NCBI RefSeq assembly: GCF_012927455.1
Contig: NZ_JABBPE010000008.1
Location: 310,001 to 374,000 of the forward strand
From: Polaromonas sp.
GTDB taxonomy: Bacteria; Pseudomonadota; Gammaproteobacteria; Burkholderiales; Burkholderiaceae_C
Reading direction: 5' to 3'
DNA length: 64,000 bases
Made by a program: the position numbers and the translations under genes. The notes beneath the pieces are model-generated. The model searched no databases, was not told the DNA's origin, and saw nothing but the letters and a program-made list of their open reading frames with translations. Each line of letters opens with the position of its first letter. Position 1 is the first letter of the stretch. Below are positions 38,253 through 50,928 of this stretch, piece after piece.

Positions 38253-39728
38253 ATGAGCCCGACCTTAGCTGCCGCCCAGGCGCCCCACATTCTTGTCATT
38301 GATGACGAGCCCGATCTGCGCACGTTGTATGAACTGACGCTGCTGCGGGAGGGCTACCGGGTGGAGGCGGCCGGCAACTTGCTGCAGGCGCGCGAACAGC
38401 TCAAGGAGCATCGCTTCGATGCGGTCATCACCGACATGCGCCTGCCCGACGGCCTGGGGCTTGAACTGCTGCGAGACATGCTGGGCCAGCAACGGGCCGA
38501 GCGCTGCGTCGTCATCACGGCGCATGGGTCGGCTGAGAACGCGGTGGAAGCGCTCAAGGCAGGAGCCTTTGACTACCTCACCAAACCGGTTGACCTCAAG
38601 CAGTTTCGCAGCGTGGTGGCGTCCGCCATACAAGGCACCCGAAGTCTGGCGCAGCCGGCCCGGCTGGAGGACGGCGTACGCGAGATGGGCACAGCGCCCG
38701 GCGCGCCGGCAGCGCCTGCAAAAGTGACTGGGGCAGCCGAGGGTTCTACCCTGTTGCAAAAGCTGGTCGGTGAATCGCCCGCCATGCGCGCCGTCAAGTC
38801 GCGCATTGTCAAAGTGGCCGGCAGCATGGCACCGGTACTGATACAGGGTGAATCGGGCACCGGCAAGGAACTGGTGGCGCGCGCGGTGCACGGTTGCAGC
38901 CACCGCGCTGCCGGCCCCTTCGTGGCGGTCAATTGCAGCGCGATTCCCGAAAACCTGATGGAGGCGGAGTTTTTTGGCGCGCGCAAGGGGGCGTACACCG
39001 GCGCCACGCAGGACCGCCTCGGACTTTTTCAGACCGCCAAGGGCGGCACGCTGTTTCTTGACGAGATCGGCGACCTGCCGCTGGCGATGCAGGCCAAGCT
39101 GCTGCGCGTCATTCAGGAACGCAGCGTGCGCTCGCTCGGCTCGTCGCAGGAAGAAGCGGTGGACGTGCGCATCGTCAGCGCCACCCACAAGGACCTGGCC
39201 GCCGAGGTGCAGGCCGGCAGCTTTCGCCAGGATTTGTATTACCGGCTCAACGTGATCGAAATTGCCGTGCCGCCGCTGCGCGAACGGCGTGAGGACCTGC
39301 CGGCGCTTTGCCATGCCTTGCTTGCCAAAATTTGCCAGGAAGCCGGCTCAAGCGACTCTAATGGCTCTGGCATGCCGGAGGTGAGCGCTGCGGTGCTTGA
39401 GCAGCTGCGCTCGCACCCCTTGAGCGGCAATGTCAGGGAATTGGAAAATATTTTGCACCGCGCGCTGGCGCTGGGCGAAGGCAGCAGCCTGCATTTCGAT
39501 GCGCCGGCGCAGGGTTTTGTGGCAGTCCCGGAAAACCTGCAAAATTTTCTGGACCAGCAAGAGCGCGGCATTCTGACCAAGGTACTGCAGGAGACCGGTT
39601 TCAACCGCACGGCCGCTGCGGCCAAGCTAGGCCTGAGCCTGCGTCAGATCCGCTATCGCATTGCGCGGCTCAACATCCTGACGCCGGGCCACGATGACGC
39701 TCTGGAGGCAGCCGATGACGATGCCTGA
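38253..39728 (+). CDS. pilR: Sigma-54 response regulator PilR
   Basis: A 491-aa NtrC-family activator of pilin genes. The receiver ([36 protein letters not shown]) is followed by the AAA+ domain with [36 protein letters not shown] (a GAYTGA form of the sigma-54 loop), [13 protein letters not shown] and [21 protein letters not shown] Fis-type HTH ([20 protein letters not shown]) ends it. It starts four bases after the pilS stop and overlaps the start of ampD. No pilA gene is in the window. Confidence 0.95.
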   Translation: MSPTLAAAQAPHILVIDDEPDLRTLYELTLLREGYRVEAAGNLLQAREQLKEHRFDAVITDMRLPDGLGLELLRDMLGQQRAERCVVITAHGSAENAVEALKAGAFDYLTKPVDLKQFRSVVASAIQGTRSLAQPARLEDGVREMGTAPGAPAAPAKVTGAAEGSTLLQKLVGESPAMRAVKSRIVKVAGSMAPVLIQGESGTGKELVARAVHGCSHRAAGPFVAVNCSAIPENLMEAEFFGARKGAYTGATQDRLGLFQTAKGGTLFLDEIGDLPLAMQAKLLRVIQERSVRSLGSSQEEAVDVRIVSATHKDLAAEVQAGSFRQDLYYRLNVIEIAVPPLRERREDLPALCHALLAKICQEAGSSDSNGSGMPEVSAAVLEQLRSHPLSGNVRELENILHRALALGEGSSLHFDAPAQGFVAVPENLQNFLDQQERGILTKVLQETGFNRTAAAAKLGLSLRQIRYRIARLNILTPGHDDALEAADDDA

Positions 39729-40326
39729 GCGTCACCGCCACCCGGCCAGCCTTAGCAACCCGGCCCTGTGGCGGGACGGCTGGTACCGCTACGCCCGCGC
39801 CCTGGCTTCGCCCAACTTTGGCCCGCGCCCGGCCGGCGCGCCAATCGACTTGGTCGTGATTCATTCAATCAGCCTGCCGCCCGGCGAGTTTGGTAACGGC
39901 AACGTGCAGCGCCTCTTCACCAATCAGCTTGACTGGCAGGCCCACCCCTACTTTCAGGGCATTCGCGGCTTGCAGGTGTCCGCGCACTTTTTCATCACCC
40001 GCACCGGCGCGCTGTGGCAGTTTGTGGCGTGCGGTGACCGGGCCTGGCATGCTGGGGAATCAAGCTACCGCGGGCGCGGTAACTGCAATGACGACTCCAT
40101 CGGCATCGAGCTCGAAGGACTCGAAGGCGGCAGCTTTGAAGCGCCGCAATACGAAACCCTGGCGGGGCTGTGCGCGGCGCTGCTGCAGGCCTATCCGATC
40201 GCGCACATTGCCGGGCACGAGCACATTGCAGCAGGACGCAAACAGGACCCTGGTCCGGGTTTTGACTGGCCCCGCTTGCAAGCCTCGCTGGCTGCGCCGG
40301 CTCGGTGTTTTCCCGCAGTCAGCTGA
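39715..40326 (+). CDS. ampD: 1,6-anhydro-N-acetylmuramyl-L-alanine amidase
   Basis: A cytoplasmic zinc amidase of 203 aa in cell-wall recycling. It cleaves anhydro-muramyl peptides and thereby keeps AmpR-type regulators quiet in species that have them. Conserved blocks are [18 protein letters not shown] (zinc His), [37 protein letters not shown] (AmpD hallmark), GIELEG and [21 protein letters not shown] (zinc His and Asp). GGAGG at about 39704 fixes ATG 39715. It overlaps the end of pilR by 14 bp. Confidence 0.96.
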   Translation: MTMPERHRHPASLSNPALWRDGWYRYARALASPNFGPRPAGAPIDLVVIHSISLPPGEFGNGNVQRLFTNQLDWQAHPYFQGIRGLQVSAHFFITRTGALWQFVACGDRAWHAGESSYRGRGNCNDDSIGIELEGLEGGSFEAPQYETLAGLCAALLQAYPIAHIAGHEHIAAGRKQDPGPGFDWPRLQASLAAPARCFPAVS

Positions 40327-40592
40327 TCTGCGCAAGCACTGGGCGGTGCCCCGCGCGGAAAAAATAAAACAGCGGGCATTTTTTAATCTCCAGCACGGGC
40401 CGGCATTACCTCAGACAAAGCCGCGCCGAGCCGCGCCGGCGCTGGGCCGGTCTGACTGCAGCCTTGTCAAACAAGGCGTTGAACGCGATTCGGTGAGTCG
40501 TTCCTGCGGCTTGTCGAGACGTTAAAAAACAAAACAATTCGGCCCCACAAGGTAACAGTGAATTCAGTCCACGATACGCTACCGGTAGTGGC
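40327..40592. other. Gene-free region after ampD
   Basis: About 270 bp without a supported gene. G+C falls around 40360-40400 and 40520-40560. I see no clean terminator and no coding frame. It leads into the predicted nrdA promoter. Confidence 0.4.
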
Positions 40593-40628
40593 TTGTGTTC
40601 ACCTTAGACCCTAGGTATAGTGTCTAAG
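40593..40628 (+). promoter_or_regulatory. Predicted nrdA promoter with overlapping palindrome
   Basis: TTGTGT (40593-40598), 17 bp, then TATAGT (40616-40621) resembles a sigma-70 promoter. A perfect inverted repeat CTTAGAC (40603-40609) and GTCTAAG (40622-40628) brackets the -10. The reverse strand at 40610-40623 reads ACACTATACCTAGG, 11 of 14 matches to an NrdR box (ACACWATATMTTGW). No properly phased second box was found. The 5' leader to nrdA would be about 135 nt. Confidence 0.4.
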
Positions 40629-40762
40629 CCTTCATTCAGTTTGATGTGATTTCGGTCAGACAGCGAAGAAATCAGCGCGCCGGCGGAACCGGCCTGCCAC
40701 CGCTGCAGACTGTCCTGCGCCACCCTTCAAACCCGTTATAAATCCAAGCAAAAGAGGAATTC

Positions 40763-43672
<2,910 letters not shown>

Positions 43673-43678
43673 AAAAAT

Positions 43679-43715
43679 ATCGAATCGTGCGATGAAAACC
43701 AGCGCACGATTCGAT
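43679..43715 (+). terminator. 13-bp perfect hairpin between nrdA and nrdB
   Basis: ATCGAATCGTGCG and CGCACGATTCGAT pair perfectly around an 11-nt loop, starting a few bases after the nrdA stop. No U-tract follows, so it may stabilise the nrdA 3' end or partly terminate rather than end the operon. Confidence 0.6.
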
Positions 43716-43805
43716 GCAATTGAGCAACACAAATTTGCAGCGATGTAAATGAACACTTTTCATTTTGTAGCGCTGCTTTCATAATCAGAAAATATTGGAA
43801 CCTCT

Positions 43806-45044
43806 ATGTTGACCTGGGACGAAGAAGTCAAACCATCGCCGCAAAACTCTCTCCCCAGTGGCCTGTCCAATAGCCGCTCGCCCGCGCATCCGCATCCTTC
43901 TTCCGCACTGCCTCAAGCCCCCCTGCATACGCTGCATGATGGCGCTTCCTTTGAATCTTTTGAAGCCCCCTACGCATCTCAAGCCGCTGCGAACAACGCA
44001 TCCGCCGCGGCCGTACCGGTCAAGGCCCAGCGCGTCAAGGCTTCCGACAAACGCATCATCAACGGCCAGACCGACGTCAACCAGCTGGTGCCGTTCAAAT
44101 ACAAATGGGCCTGGGAAAAATACCTCGCAAGCTGCGCCAACCACTGGATGCCGCAGGAAGTGAACATGACGCGCGACATCGCGCTGTGGAAAGATCCAAA
44201 CGGCCTGACCGAAGATGAGCGCCGCCTGGTCAAGCGCAACCTGGGTTTCTTCGTCACCGCCGATTCGCTCGCCGCCAACAACATCGTGCTGGGAACCTAC
44301 CGCCACATCACGGCGCCCGAATGCCGCCAGTTCCTGTTGCGTCAGGCTTTTGAAGAAGCCATCCATACCCATGCTTACCAGTACATCACCGAGTCGCTGG
44401 GCCTGGACGAGGCGGAGATCTTCAATGCTTACAACGAAGTGCAGTCGATCCGGGACAAAGACCAGTTCTTGATTCCTTTCATTGAGGTGATTTCCGACCC
44501 CCACTTCAAGACCGGCACCCCCGAAACTGACCAGACCCTGCTCAAGTCTTTGATTGTGTTTGCCTGCCTGATGGAAGGCCTGTTCTTCTATGTGGGTTTC
44601 ACGCAGATTCTTGCGCTGGGGCGCCAGAACAAGATGACAGGCGCGGCCGAGCAGTACCAGTACATCCTTCGCGATGAATCCATGCACTGCAATTTCGGCA
44701 TCGATCTGATCAACCAGCTTAAGCTGGAGAATCCGCATTTGTGGACGGCAGAGTTCAAGGCCGAGATCAAGGCTTTGTTCATGAAAGCCGTTGAACTCGA
44801 GTACCGCTACGCCGAGGACACCATGCCGCGCGGCGTGCTGGGCCTTAATGCATCCATGTTCAAAGGCTACCTGCGCTACATCGCTAATCGCCGCGCCACG
44901 CAAATTGGACTTGAAACTCTCTTCCCTAACGAGGAGAATCCGTTCCCGTGGATGAGCGAAATGATCGACCTAAAAAAGGAACGTAATTTTTTTGAAACCC
45001 GCGTGATCGAATACCAGTCCGGTGGTGCTCTTTCCTGGGATTGA
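43806..45044 (+). CDS. nrdB: Ribonucleoside-diphosphate reductase, beta subunit
   Basis: The radical-generating small subunit, 412 aa. The ferritin-like di-iron core has [40 protein letters not shown] (Glu/His ligands) and [17 protein letters not shown]. It ends GGALSWD, resembling the NrdA-binding tail. Residues about 10-75 form a low-complexity Ser/Pro/Ala-rich extension before the conserved start [18 protein letters not shown]. This is common in related betaproteobacteria but of unknown role. No strong ribosome-binding site lies before ATG 43806. Confidence 0.95.
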   Translation: MLTWDEEVKPSPQNSLPSGLSNSRSPAHPHPSSALPQAPLHTLHDGASFESFEAPYASQAAANNASAAAVPVKAQRVKASDKRIINGQTDVNQLVPFKYKWAWEKYLASCANHWMPQEVNMTRDIALWKDPNGLTEDERRLVKRNLGFFVTADSLAANNIVLGTYRHITAPECRQFLLRQAFEEAIHTHAYQYITESLGLDEAEIFNAYNEVQSIRDKDQFLIPFIEVISDPHFKTGTPETDQTLLKSLIVFACLMEGLFFYVGFTQILALGRQNKMTGAAEQYQYILRDESMHCNFGIDLINQLKLENPHLWTAEFKAEIKALFMKAVELEYRYAEDTMPRGVLGLNASMFKGYLRYIANRRATQIGLETLFPNEENPFPWMSEMIDLKKERNFFETRVIEYQSGGALSWD

Positions 45045-45066
45045 ACGACAAAAGATTCGTACAAAA

Positions 45067-45201
45067 ATGACTTCAAGAATTGCAATGACCAGTGACAGCA
45101 CCGCAGAGTGCGCGTTGGGCTTTGCTCCTGTGTTCGCGGCGCTGGGCCCGGTTAAGCCGTCCGCCCAACGCCGTGAATCGCTTCGCGTACTCCAAACGTG
45201 A
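45067..45201 (+). CDS. Possible 44-residue small protein
   Basis: The frame starts MTSRIAMTSDSTAECALGF and ends PSAQRRESLRVLQT, between nrdB and the histone-like gene. The closing phrase SAQRRESLRV resembles short hypothetical peptides I recall from Comamonadaceae genomes. There is no good ribosome-binding site, and codon evidence is limited by length. It may equally be untranslated leader. Confidence 0.3.
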   Translation: MTSRIAMTSDSTAECALGFAPVFAALGPVKPSAQRRESLRVLQT

Positions 45202-45234
45202 AGTGCTCTTTGCAACGTGATCAAGGAGAAAACT

Positions 45235-45747
45235 ATGGCAACTGCGAAAAAATCTGCGGCTAAAAAAGCTGCTCCAAAGAAAGCGCCGGCTAAAAAAGTA
45301 GCGGCTAAAAAGGCGCCGGCTAAAAAATTGGCCGCCAAAAGAGCGCCAGCGAAAAAAGTAGCGGTTAAAAAGGCGCCAGCGAAAAAGGCTCCGGCCAAAA
45401 AGGCGCCAGCTAAAAAAGTAACGGCTAAAAAAGTAGCAGCGAAAAAGGTGCCAGCGAAAAAAGCCCCGGCAAAGAAAGTAGCGACTAAAAAAGTAGCAGC
45501 CAAGAAGCCGGCTGCCAAAAAAGCGGCGGCGAAAAAGCCTGCTACAAAAAAAGTAGCAAAGAAAGCAGCGGCGAAGAAACCAGCTGCGAAAAAGCCCGCT
45601 GCAAAAAAAGCCGCGAAAAAGCCCGCTGCGAAGAAAGCCGCGAAGAAACCCGCTGCGAATGCAGCAGCTGTTGTGACAGCGCCTGCCGCTCAGACGACGC
45701 TGAACCCGCAGGCTGCCTGGCCGTTTCCTACAGCCAGCAAGCCGTAA
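45235..45747 (+). CDS. Histone H1-like lysine/alanine-rich DNA-binding protein
   Basis: A 170-aa protein built almost wholly from short Lys/Ala/Pro units of the forms [10 protein letters not shown] and AAKKPA. It ends in a non-repetitive tail ([20 protein letters not shown]). This resembles the C-terminal tail of histone H1 and bacterial HctB/AlgP-type proteins, which bind and condense DNA without sequence specificity. AAGGAG at 45223-45228 fixes ATG 45235. An intrinsic terminator follows. The repeat number is expected to vary between strains. Confidence 0.9.
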   Translation: MATAKKSAAKKAAPKKAPAKKVAAKKAPAKKLAAKRAPAKKVAVKKAPAKKAPAKKAPAKKVTAKKVAAKKVPAKKAPAKKVATKKVAAKKPAAKKAAAKKPATKKVAKKAAAKKPAAKKPAAKKAAKKPAAKKAAKKPAANAAAVVTAPAAQTTLNPQAAWPFPTASKP

Positions 45748-45768
45748 ACAGCACGGCCTTTCGGCCTC

Positions 45769-45800
45769 AAGCCCGATGTCGCAAGATGTCGGGCTTTTTT
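45769..45800 (+). terminator. Intrinsic terminator of the histone-like gene
   Basis: AAGCCCGA and TCGGGCTT form an 8-bp stem followed by six T residues, 21 bp after the stop codon. This is a standard Rho-independent terminator. Confidence 0.85.
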
Positions 45801-45905
45801 ACTTCTGTCTTCGGCCGTCACGCTGGAAACGGCCGCTGACTGCTTGTCCGGAAAATAGGCCGCATCGGGATGGATCGCGGGAATTTTCCCGGTCAGGAGC
45901 TGTTT

Positions 45906-45950
45906 GCTATAATTTTAATAGCTACTAACGCCCGCCAGCTATGGGCTATC
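45906..45950 (+). repeat. Dispersed repeat overlapping a stop codon
   Basis: GCTATAATTTTAATAGC, then ACGCCCGCCAGCTATGGGC. The repeat supplies the stop codon (TAG at 45946-45948, minus strand) of the PfkB-family gene. It lies between convergent genes. Confidence 0.7.
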
Positions 45951-46848
45951 CCTTAATTTGAGCAGAACTCAGGGTGTAATTCTGACCGCCGCGGCTGGCG
46001 ATCTTGTGCGCGCCCACCCGGTTGCCCAAAGCCGCGCAGCGGACCAGCGGCCAGCCCTGCTCCAGACCGTAAAGCAGCGCGCCGCGAAAGGCGTCGCCAC
46101 AACCGGTCGGATCGACCACCGCCTCGGCCTTGACCGGTGCCACCAGGGTCTTCGCACCATCCAGCCAAACCTCGCACCCCTCTGCCCCTAGTGTCACCAC
46201 CAGGCCCCGAACCTGCCGGGACAGCTGCTCGCTCGACAGGCCAGTGCGCTCGCTCAGCATGCGCGCTTCGTAATCGTTGACCGTCACCCAGCTTGCCAGC
46301 TCAACAAAATGAGCGAGCTCCTTGCCGTCAAACATCGGCAGACCCTGACCCGGGTCAAATACAAAGGGAATGCCGGCGGCCTTGAACTGTTCGGCGTGCT
46401 GCAGCATGGCATCGCGCCCGTCGGGCGAGATCATCCCCAGCTTGATATCGCTGCGCGCCGCTATTTGGGTGAGGTGGGCCTGCATCATCGCGCCCGGGTG
46501 AAAGGCGGTGATCTGGTTGTTGTCGCGGTCCGTCATGATCATGGCCTGCGCGGTATAGGTATCAGCGACGGAACGGACAAACTCGGTGCTCATGCCCAGT
46601 GTTTTCAGGCGCTCGACATAGTCAGCGCCGTCGCTGCCCACCGTGGCCATGGGCAAGGGCGTACCGCCCAACTGCTGCAGGCTGTAAGCGATATTTCCGG
46701 CACAGCCCCCGAATTCGCGGCGCAGCGCGGGGACCAGAAAAGATACGTTGAGGATGTGCAGCTGGTCGGGCAGGATCTGCTCGGAAAATCGGCCCTCAAA
46801 AGTCATGATGGTGTCAAACGCCAGGGAACCACAAATCACAGCAGACAT
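45946..46848 (-). CDS. PfkB-family carbohydrate/nucleoside kinase
   Basis: A 300-aa kinase of the ribokinase fold. The N-terminal motif is EFGGCAGNIAYSLQQLGG, and the C-terminal signature with catalytic base is VVDPTGCGDAFRGALLYGL. VTLGAEGCEVWLDG is the usual strand before the ATP site. The substrate cannot be read off; adenosine or a sugar is likely. It is preceded by the DUF3426 gene 16 bp upstream, same strand. Its stop codon falls inside a dispersed repeat. Confidence 0.9.
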   Translation of the reverse strand: MSAVICGSLAFDTIMTFEGRFSEQILPDQLHILNVSFLVPALRREFGGCAGNIAYSLQQLGGTPLPMATVGSDGADYVERLKTLGMSTEFVRSVADTYTAQAMIMTDRDNNQITAFHPGAMMQAHLTQIAARSDIKLGMISPDGRDAMLQHAEQFKAAGIPFVFDPGQGLPMFDGKELAHFVELASWVTVNDYEARMLSERTGLSSEQLSRQVRGLVVTLGAEGCEVWLDGAKTLVAPVKAEAVVDPTGCGDAFRGALLYGLEQGWPLVRCAALGNRVGAHKIASRGGQNYTLSSAQIKG

Positions 46849-46864
46849 TCAGTTCTCGATTCTG

Positions 46865-47995
46865 TCAAGGGTAAAAAGCAAGGACGCGGTAGCCGGCAAC
46901 CCGCAATGGCGCAGCTGACGCGGAAGATGGCAGCGACGCCACGTTGGCGAGGCCGCCGTCGGCTGAAACTTTCATGATCACGGCGCTGGCCAGCTCGGAG
47001 TGGGCGGCCAGTGTGCCGGTACTGGCTCCAAACAACGCTGGCGCCAACACCCGGCGCACCAGCGCCTGGTCCTGGGCATCGGTTAGGGTCACCTCCAAAG
47101 AAGGCATTTCCAGAGCTGCCGCGGCGGTATTCTTGAGTGAAAAATTAAGGCGATACGCATCCGGGCCGAGTCGGTTAAAGCTGGAGCTGTCGATCACCAA
47201 CGATTCGATATGGCGCGGCGGCCGAATTTCGCAACCCAATACGCTGCAAAGTGTTTGCAGCAGCGGTGTGAAGCGTGGATCGCGCGCCGCCAAAGTGTCT
47301 TTTTGCTGGGTTACCCATTGCAGCGCCAGCAAGGCCAGCAACAGCACAGACAACGCCGCCAACGAGCGCCGAGCCGGCGGCTGTGTCCAAAAAGCTTTGC
47401 GACGCGCTTCACGAACAAAGGAAACATCGGGCAGGGCATCAAAATCACTGCTTTCAACGGCCATTGCTTGGGCCGCCGCTACTCGGGCCTGCGCCACGAC
47501 CGGGGTCGCCAGATCGGAGTCATCCAGGGTCGCGGTGTGGACTAGCTCCTGCAGGCGCGGCGGCAGGTCGCCCGGCGCCGCGCTGGTCTCCCGCCCGGAC
47601 TGCGCCTTTTCTTGCGCGCCGCCCTGTTGCGCCAGCTGCCAGCTTGCCAGGTCAAAATCGCCGGCGCTGTCTGGTGCATTATCGGGTTCGGACAGCGCAG
47701 GCTTCAGCAGTACCAGCTCCACCAGCGAGGGGGCCGGTGCAAGAATCGACTTCTGCGGCGCCTGCGCTTCTGCGCTGTTTTGCCAGCGTGACGCCTGCGC
47801 AACTTCCTGCTCATCGGCGTCAGGCGCCAGGGCCGCTGGCTCAAGCAAGGCGGATTCGCGTTGCAGCAGGTGCGTCGCGGCATCAAACACTTCAGCGCAA
47901 TGCCCGCATCGCACCCAGCCTTGCGAGACTTTGAGTTGATCGGCCACGACTTTGAACATCGTGCCGCAAGCGGGGCAGCGCGTAAGCAGGCTCAT
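46865..47995 (-). CDS. Zinc-ribbon and DUF3426 protein
   Basis: A 376-aa protein. The N-terminal zinc ribbon (LTRCPACGTMFKVVADQLKV; GWVRCGHCAEVFDA, four cysteines) is of the MJ0042 type. A low-complexity middle leads to one membrane helix (SLAALSVLLLALLALQWVTQ, about 230-250) and a C-terminal DUF3426 domain (LCSVLGCEIRPPRHIESLVI; LNFSLKNTAAAALEMPSLEV). The function is unknown. It sits downstream of prmA on the same strand, the usual betaproteobacterial order. Confidence 0.9.
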   Translation of the reverse strand: MSLLTRCPACGTMFKVVADQLKVSQGWVRCGHCAEVFDAATHLLQRESALLEPAALAPDADEQEVAQASRWQNSAEAQAPQKSILAPAPSLVELVLLKPALSEPDNAPDSAGDFDLASWQLAQQGGAQEKAQSGRETSAAPGDLPPRLQELVHTATLDDSDLATPVVAQARVAAAQAMAVESSDFDALPDVSFVREARRKAFWTQPPARRSLAALSVLLLALLALQWVTQQKDTLAARDPRFTPLLQTLCSVLGCEIRPPRHIESLVIDSSSFNRLGPDAYRLNFSLKNTAAAALEMPSLEVTLTDAQDQALVRRVLAPALFGASTGTLAAHSELASAVIMKVSADGGLANVASLPSSASAAPLRVAGYRVLAFYP

Positions 47996-48083
47996 TTAGC
48001 GCTGTATTGTAGGGGCTCGTTGCCACCAGACCGGACTGGAAAGCAACCCCGCGCGCGGCGGTCAGGCTTGCTCCAGTACGCGC

Positions 48084-48980
48084 TCACAAGTCCGCGGTCA
48101 TCAGTATCCAGCCGTCTTCCTCGTTGTGCACCTGAAGCTGGCAATAAGGCGCGTAGGCGGCTTTGAGCTCATCGGCCTGACGCGCCAAAATGCCTGCAAG
48201 CACCAGATGGCCACCCTTTTCCACATGCGCGCAGAGCAGCGGCGCCAGCACGCGCAAAGGCGTTGCCAAAATGTTGGCGAGCACCGTGTTGTAGCCACCG
48301 ACCGCCTTGTCGGGCAAGCCGGCCTGCACGCGCACATGGTTGGCCTCAGCATTGGCACGGGTTGATGTCACCGCCGCCTCGTCAATATCGACGGCGTCGA
48401 TGTCCGACGCACCATACTTGGCAGCGCCAATCGCCAAAATGCCCGAGCCGCAACCGTAGTCGAGCACACGCCCGAGCGAATTGCCGGCGGCACTCTGGCC
48501 GGCAATCCACTGCAGGCACATGCGCGTGGTGGGGTGGGTGCCGGTGCCAAAGGCCAGACCGGGGTCAAGCCGTATTACCTGCCTGGCCTGCGCCGGTGGC
48601 TCATGCCAGGTTGGCACAATCCAGAATTCGGGTGTGATCTCAACCGGGGTGAACTGCGATTGCGTCAGCCGCACCCAATCCTGTTCGGGCACGGCCTGAA
48701 TCACGACCAGCTGGCAAGCGGCAAAAAAATCCTGCGCTGCCAGCAAAGCGGCGGCATCGCGCGCCAGGGTCTCGGAGGCAAACAGGGACACCACGCGCGA
48801 GCGCTCCCAGCCGGCTTGGGGCGGCGGCATGCCGGGCTCGCCAAACAGGGCCTGCTCGGCCGGCGTCTGGGCGTCGGCATCTTCCACCGACACGCTGAGC
48901 GCGTCCAGCGCCTCCAGCGCCTCACTGAGCGTTTCCACTTCGTGGACCGGCGCCAGCAAAATGAGTTCGTACAGACTCAT
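48084..48980 (-). CDS. prmA: Ribosomal protein L11 methyltransferase
   Basis: A SAM-dependent enzyme of 298 aa that trimethylates ribosomal protein L11. The N-terminal substrate-recognition domain starts MSLYELILLAPVHEVETLSE. The methyltransferase domain contains LDPGLAFGTGTHPTTRMCLQ, VLDYGCGSGILAIGAAKYGA, DIDEAAVTSTRANAEAN and LANILATPLRVLAPLL. ATG 48980 is the family start; the frame runs open to 49076. It lies 71 bp after accC on the same strand. Confidence 0.96.
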   Translation of the reverse strand: MSLYELILLAPVHEVETLSEALEALDALSVSVEDADAQTPAEQALFGEPGMPPPQAGWERSRVVSLFASETLARDAAALLAAQDFFAACQLVVIQAVPEQDWVRLTQSQFTPVEITPEFWIVPTWHEPPAQARQVIRLDPGLAFGTGTHPTTRMCLQWIAGQSAAGNSLGRVLDYGCGSGILAIGAAKYGASDIDAVDIDEAAVTSTRANAEANHVRVQAGLPDKAVGGYNTVLANILATPLRVLAPLLCAHVEKGGHLVLAGILARQADELKAAYAPYCQLQVHNEEDGWILMTADL

Positions 48981-49051
48981 AGTCCCTGCCCTGCGTGCGC
49001 AGGGAGCCTCTGCATGACCCGCATCGGGCCGCTTGCCAAATAAATCACTGC

Positions 49052-50401
49052 CTAGCGTTGACGCTTGGACAGCCACTCTTCAAGGTAGTGGATGTTGGTG
49101 CCGCCGTCCATGAACTTCGCATCGACCATCAGCTCGCGGTGCAGCGCGATATTGGTGTTGATGCCTTCGACCACGGTTTCGGCCAGCGCGGTGCGCATGC
49201 GCGCCAGCGCCTGCTCGCGGGTATCGCCGTGAACAATGATCTTGCCGATCATCGAGTCGTAATTGGGCGGCACGAAGTAGTTGGCGTAGATGTGCGAATC
49301 GACCCGCACCCCGGGGCCGCCCGGCGTATGCCAGGTCGTGATGCGTCCCGGCGAAGGGATGAACTTGTACGGGTCTTCGGCGTTGATGCGGCATTCAATC
49401 GAATGGCCCTTCAACTGGATGTCACGCTGGACAAAGGGCAGTCTTTCGCCGGCCGCCACCATGATCTGCGTTCTCACGATATCCACACCGGTGATCCACT
49501 CCGTCACCGGATGCTCCACTTGGACGCGGGTATTCATCTCGATGAAGTAGAACTCGCCGTTCTCAAAAAGAAACTCGAAGGTGCCGGCACCCCGGTAGCC
49601 GATTTTCTTGACGGCCGCCACGCAGCGCTCGCCGATTCGTTCGATCAGCTTGCGCGCAATGCCCGGCGCCGGCGCTTCTTCGATAACCTTTTGGTGGCGG
49701 CGCTGCATGGAGCAGTCGCGCTCACCAAGCCAGACCGCGTTTTTATGCTGGTCGGCCATGATCTGGATTTCGATATGCCGCGGATTCTGCAGGAATTTCT
49801 CCATGTAGACCTCGGGATTGCCGAAGGCCGCGCCGGCTTCGGCCTTGGTGGTCTGCACCGCATGCAACAGCGCCGCCTCGGTGTGCACCACGCGCATGCC
49901 GCGGCCGCCGCCGCCGCCAGCGGCCTTGATGATGACGGGATAACCGACCTGCTTGGCGGTGCGCTTGATGATCGCCGCGTCATCGGGCAGCGCGCCCTCC
50001 GAGCCCGGTACGCAGGGCACACCGGCCTTGATCATGGTTTGTTTGGCCGATACCTTGTCGCCCATGGTGCGGATCGACTCAGGCGACGGGCCGATGAACT
50101 TGAAACCGCTTTTTTCAACGCGTTCGGCAAAATCGGCGTTTTCGCTCAGGAAACCATAGCCCGGGTGAATCGCTTCCGAGTCAGTGACCTCGGCCGCCGA
50201 AATAATGGCCGGCATGTTGAGGTAGCTCAGGCTTGACGCTGCCGGCCCTATGCACACCGCCTCGTCGGCCAGCTTGATGTATTTCGCCTCGCGGTCCGCT
50301 TCGGAATACACCATCACGGCCTTGACGCCGAGCTCCCGGCAGGCGCGCTGGATGCGCAGCGCAATCTCGCCGCGGTTAGCTATCAGTATTTTTTTAAACA
50401 T
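49052..50401 (-). CDS. accC: Acetyl-CoA carboxylase, biotin carboxylase subunit
   Basis: The biotin carboxylase of fatty-acid synthesis, 449 aa. It starts [20 protein letters not shown], contains the ATP-grasp glycine loop [15 protein letters not shown] and [20 protein letters not shown], and ends in the biotin carboxylase C-domain ([20 protein letters not shown]). It works with AccB, encoded 77 bp upstream, and with AccA/AccD encoded elsewhere. Confidence 0.98.
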   Translation of the reverse strand: MFKKILIANRGEIALRIQRACRELGVKAVMVYSEADREAKYIKLADEAVCIGPAASSLSYLNMPAIISAAEVTDSEAIHPGYGFLSENADFAERVEKSGFKFIGPSPESIRTMGDKVSAKQTMIKAGVPCVPGSEGALPDDAAIIKRTAKQVGYPVIIKAAGGGGGRGMRVVHTEAALLHAVQTTKAEAGAAFGNPEVYMEKFLQNPRHIEIQIMADQHKNAVWLGERDCSMQRRHQKVIEEAPAPGIARKLIERIGERCVAAVKKIGYRGAGTFEFLFENGEFYFIEMNTRVQVEHPVTEWITGVDIVRTQIMVAAGERLPFVQRDIQLKGHSIECRINAEDPYKFIPSPGRITTWHTPGGPGVRVDSHIYANYFVPPNYDSMIGKIIVHGDTREQALARMRTALAETVVEGINTNIALHRELMVDAKFMDGGTNIHYLEEWLSKRQR

Positions 50402-50478
50402 TCGTCGAAGAACTTGGTCTGGCCGGATCGGCTGATCGGTTATCTGACAGTGGGCAACAGCGCCGCTTAGTTACTCAA

Positions 50479-50928
50479 TTACTCAATAAGGAAGAGGGGC
50501 TGCCCATATTCCACGGCCTGGCCATTTTCGGAAAGGATTTTGGTGACGGTACCTGACTTGTCGGCCTCGATCTCGTTGAGAATTTTCATGGCTTCGATGA
50601 TGCAGATGGTTTCGCCTTCGCGGATCACGCTGCCGACCTCAACATAAGCTTTGGCGCCAGGGCTGGCGGAGCGGTAAAAAGTACCGACCATGGGCGACTT
50701 GACGGCGTGGCCGGCAGGAACAAGCGCTGCAGCGTCGGCCGCCGGCACTGCCGACAGCGCTGTCGCTTGCGGAGCAAGTGCTATGGGGGCGGCAGCTTGC
50801 TGCATGACGAGAGGAGCTCCGCTGGACTTGACAATGCGTACCTTGCCTTCAGCTTCGGTAATTTCCAGTTCGGACACATTGGACTCTGAAACAAGATCAA
50901 TCAGTGTCTTGAGTTTTCTTAAATCCAT
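50479..50928 (-). CDS. accB: Biotin carboxyl carrier protein of acetyl-CoA carboxylase
   Basis: A 149-aa biotin carrier. The N-terminal helix region ([20 protein letters not shown]) is followed by an Ala/Pro-rich linker. The biotinyl domain carries [20 protein letters not shown] and the biotinylated Lys in [17 protein letters not shown]. It ends GQPLFLIE. accB and accC form an operon. Confidence 0.97.
   Translation of the reverse strand: MDLRKLKTLIDLVSESNVSELEITEAEGKVRIVKSSGAPLVMQQAAAPIALAPQATALSAVPAADAAALVPAGHAVKSPMVGTFYRSASPGAKAYVEVGSVIREGETICIIEAMKILNEIEADKSGTVTKILSENGQAVEYGQPLFLIE

Noticed and set aside
40585..40598. A second NrdR box upstream of the first.
   Set aside because: Only the ACACAA end matches on the reverse strand, and the 25-bp phasing differs from the usual spacing of about 30-31 bp.
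45235..45747. A CRISPR-like or satellite repeat array.
   Set aside because: The repeats are lysine/alanine codons of a histone-like gene, with no unique spacers.
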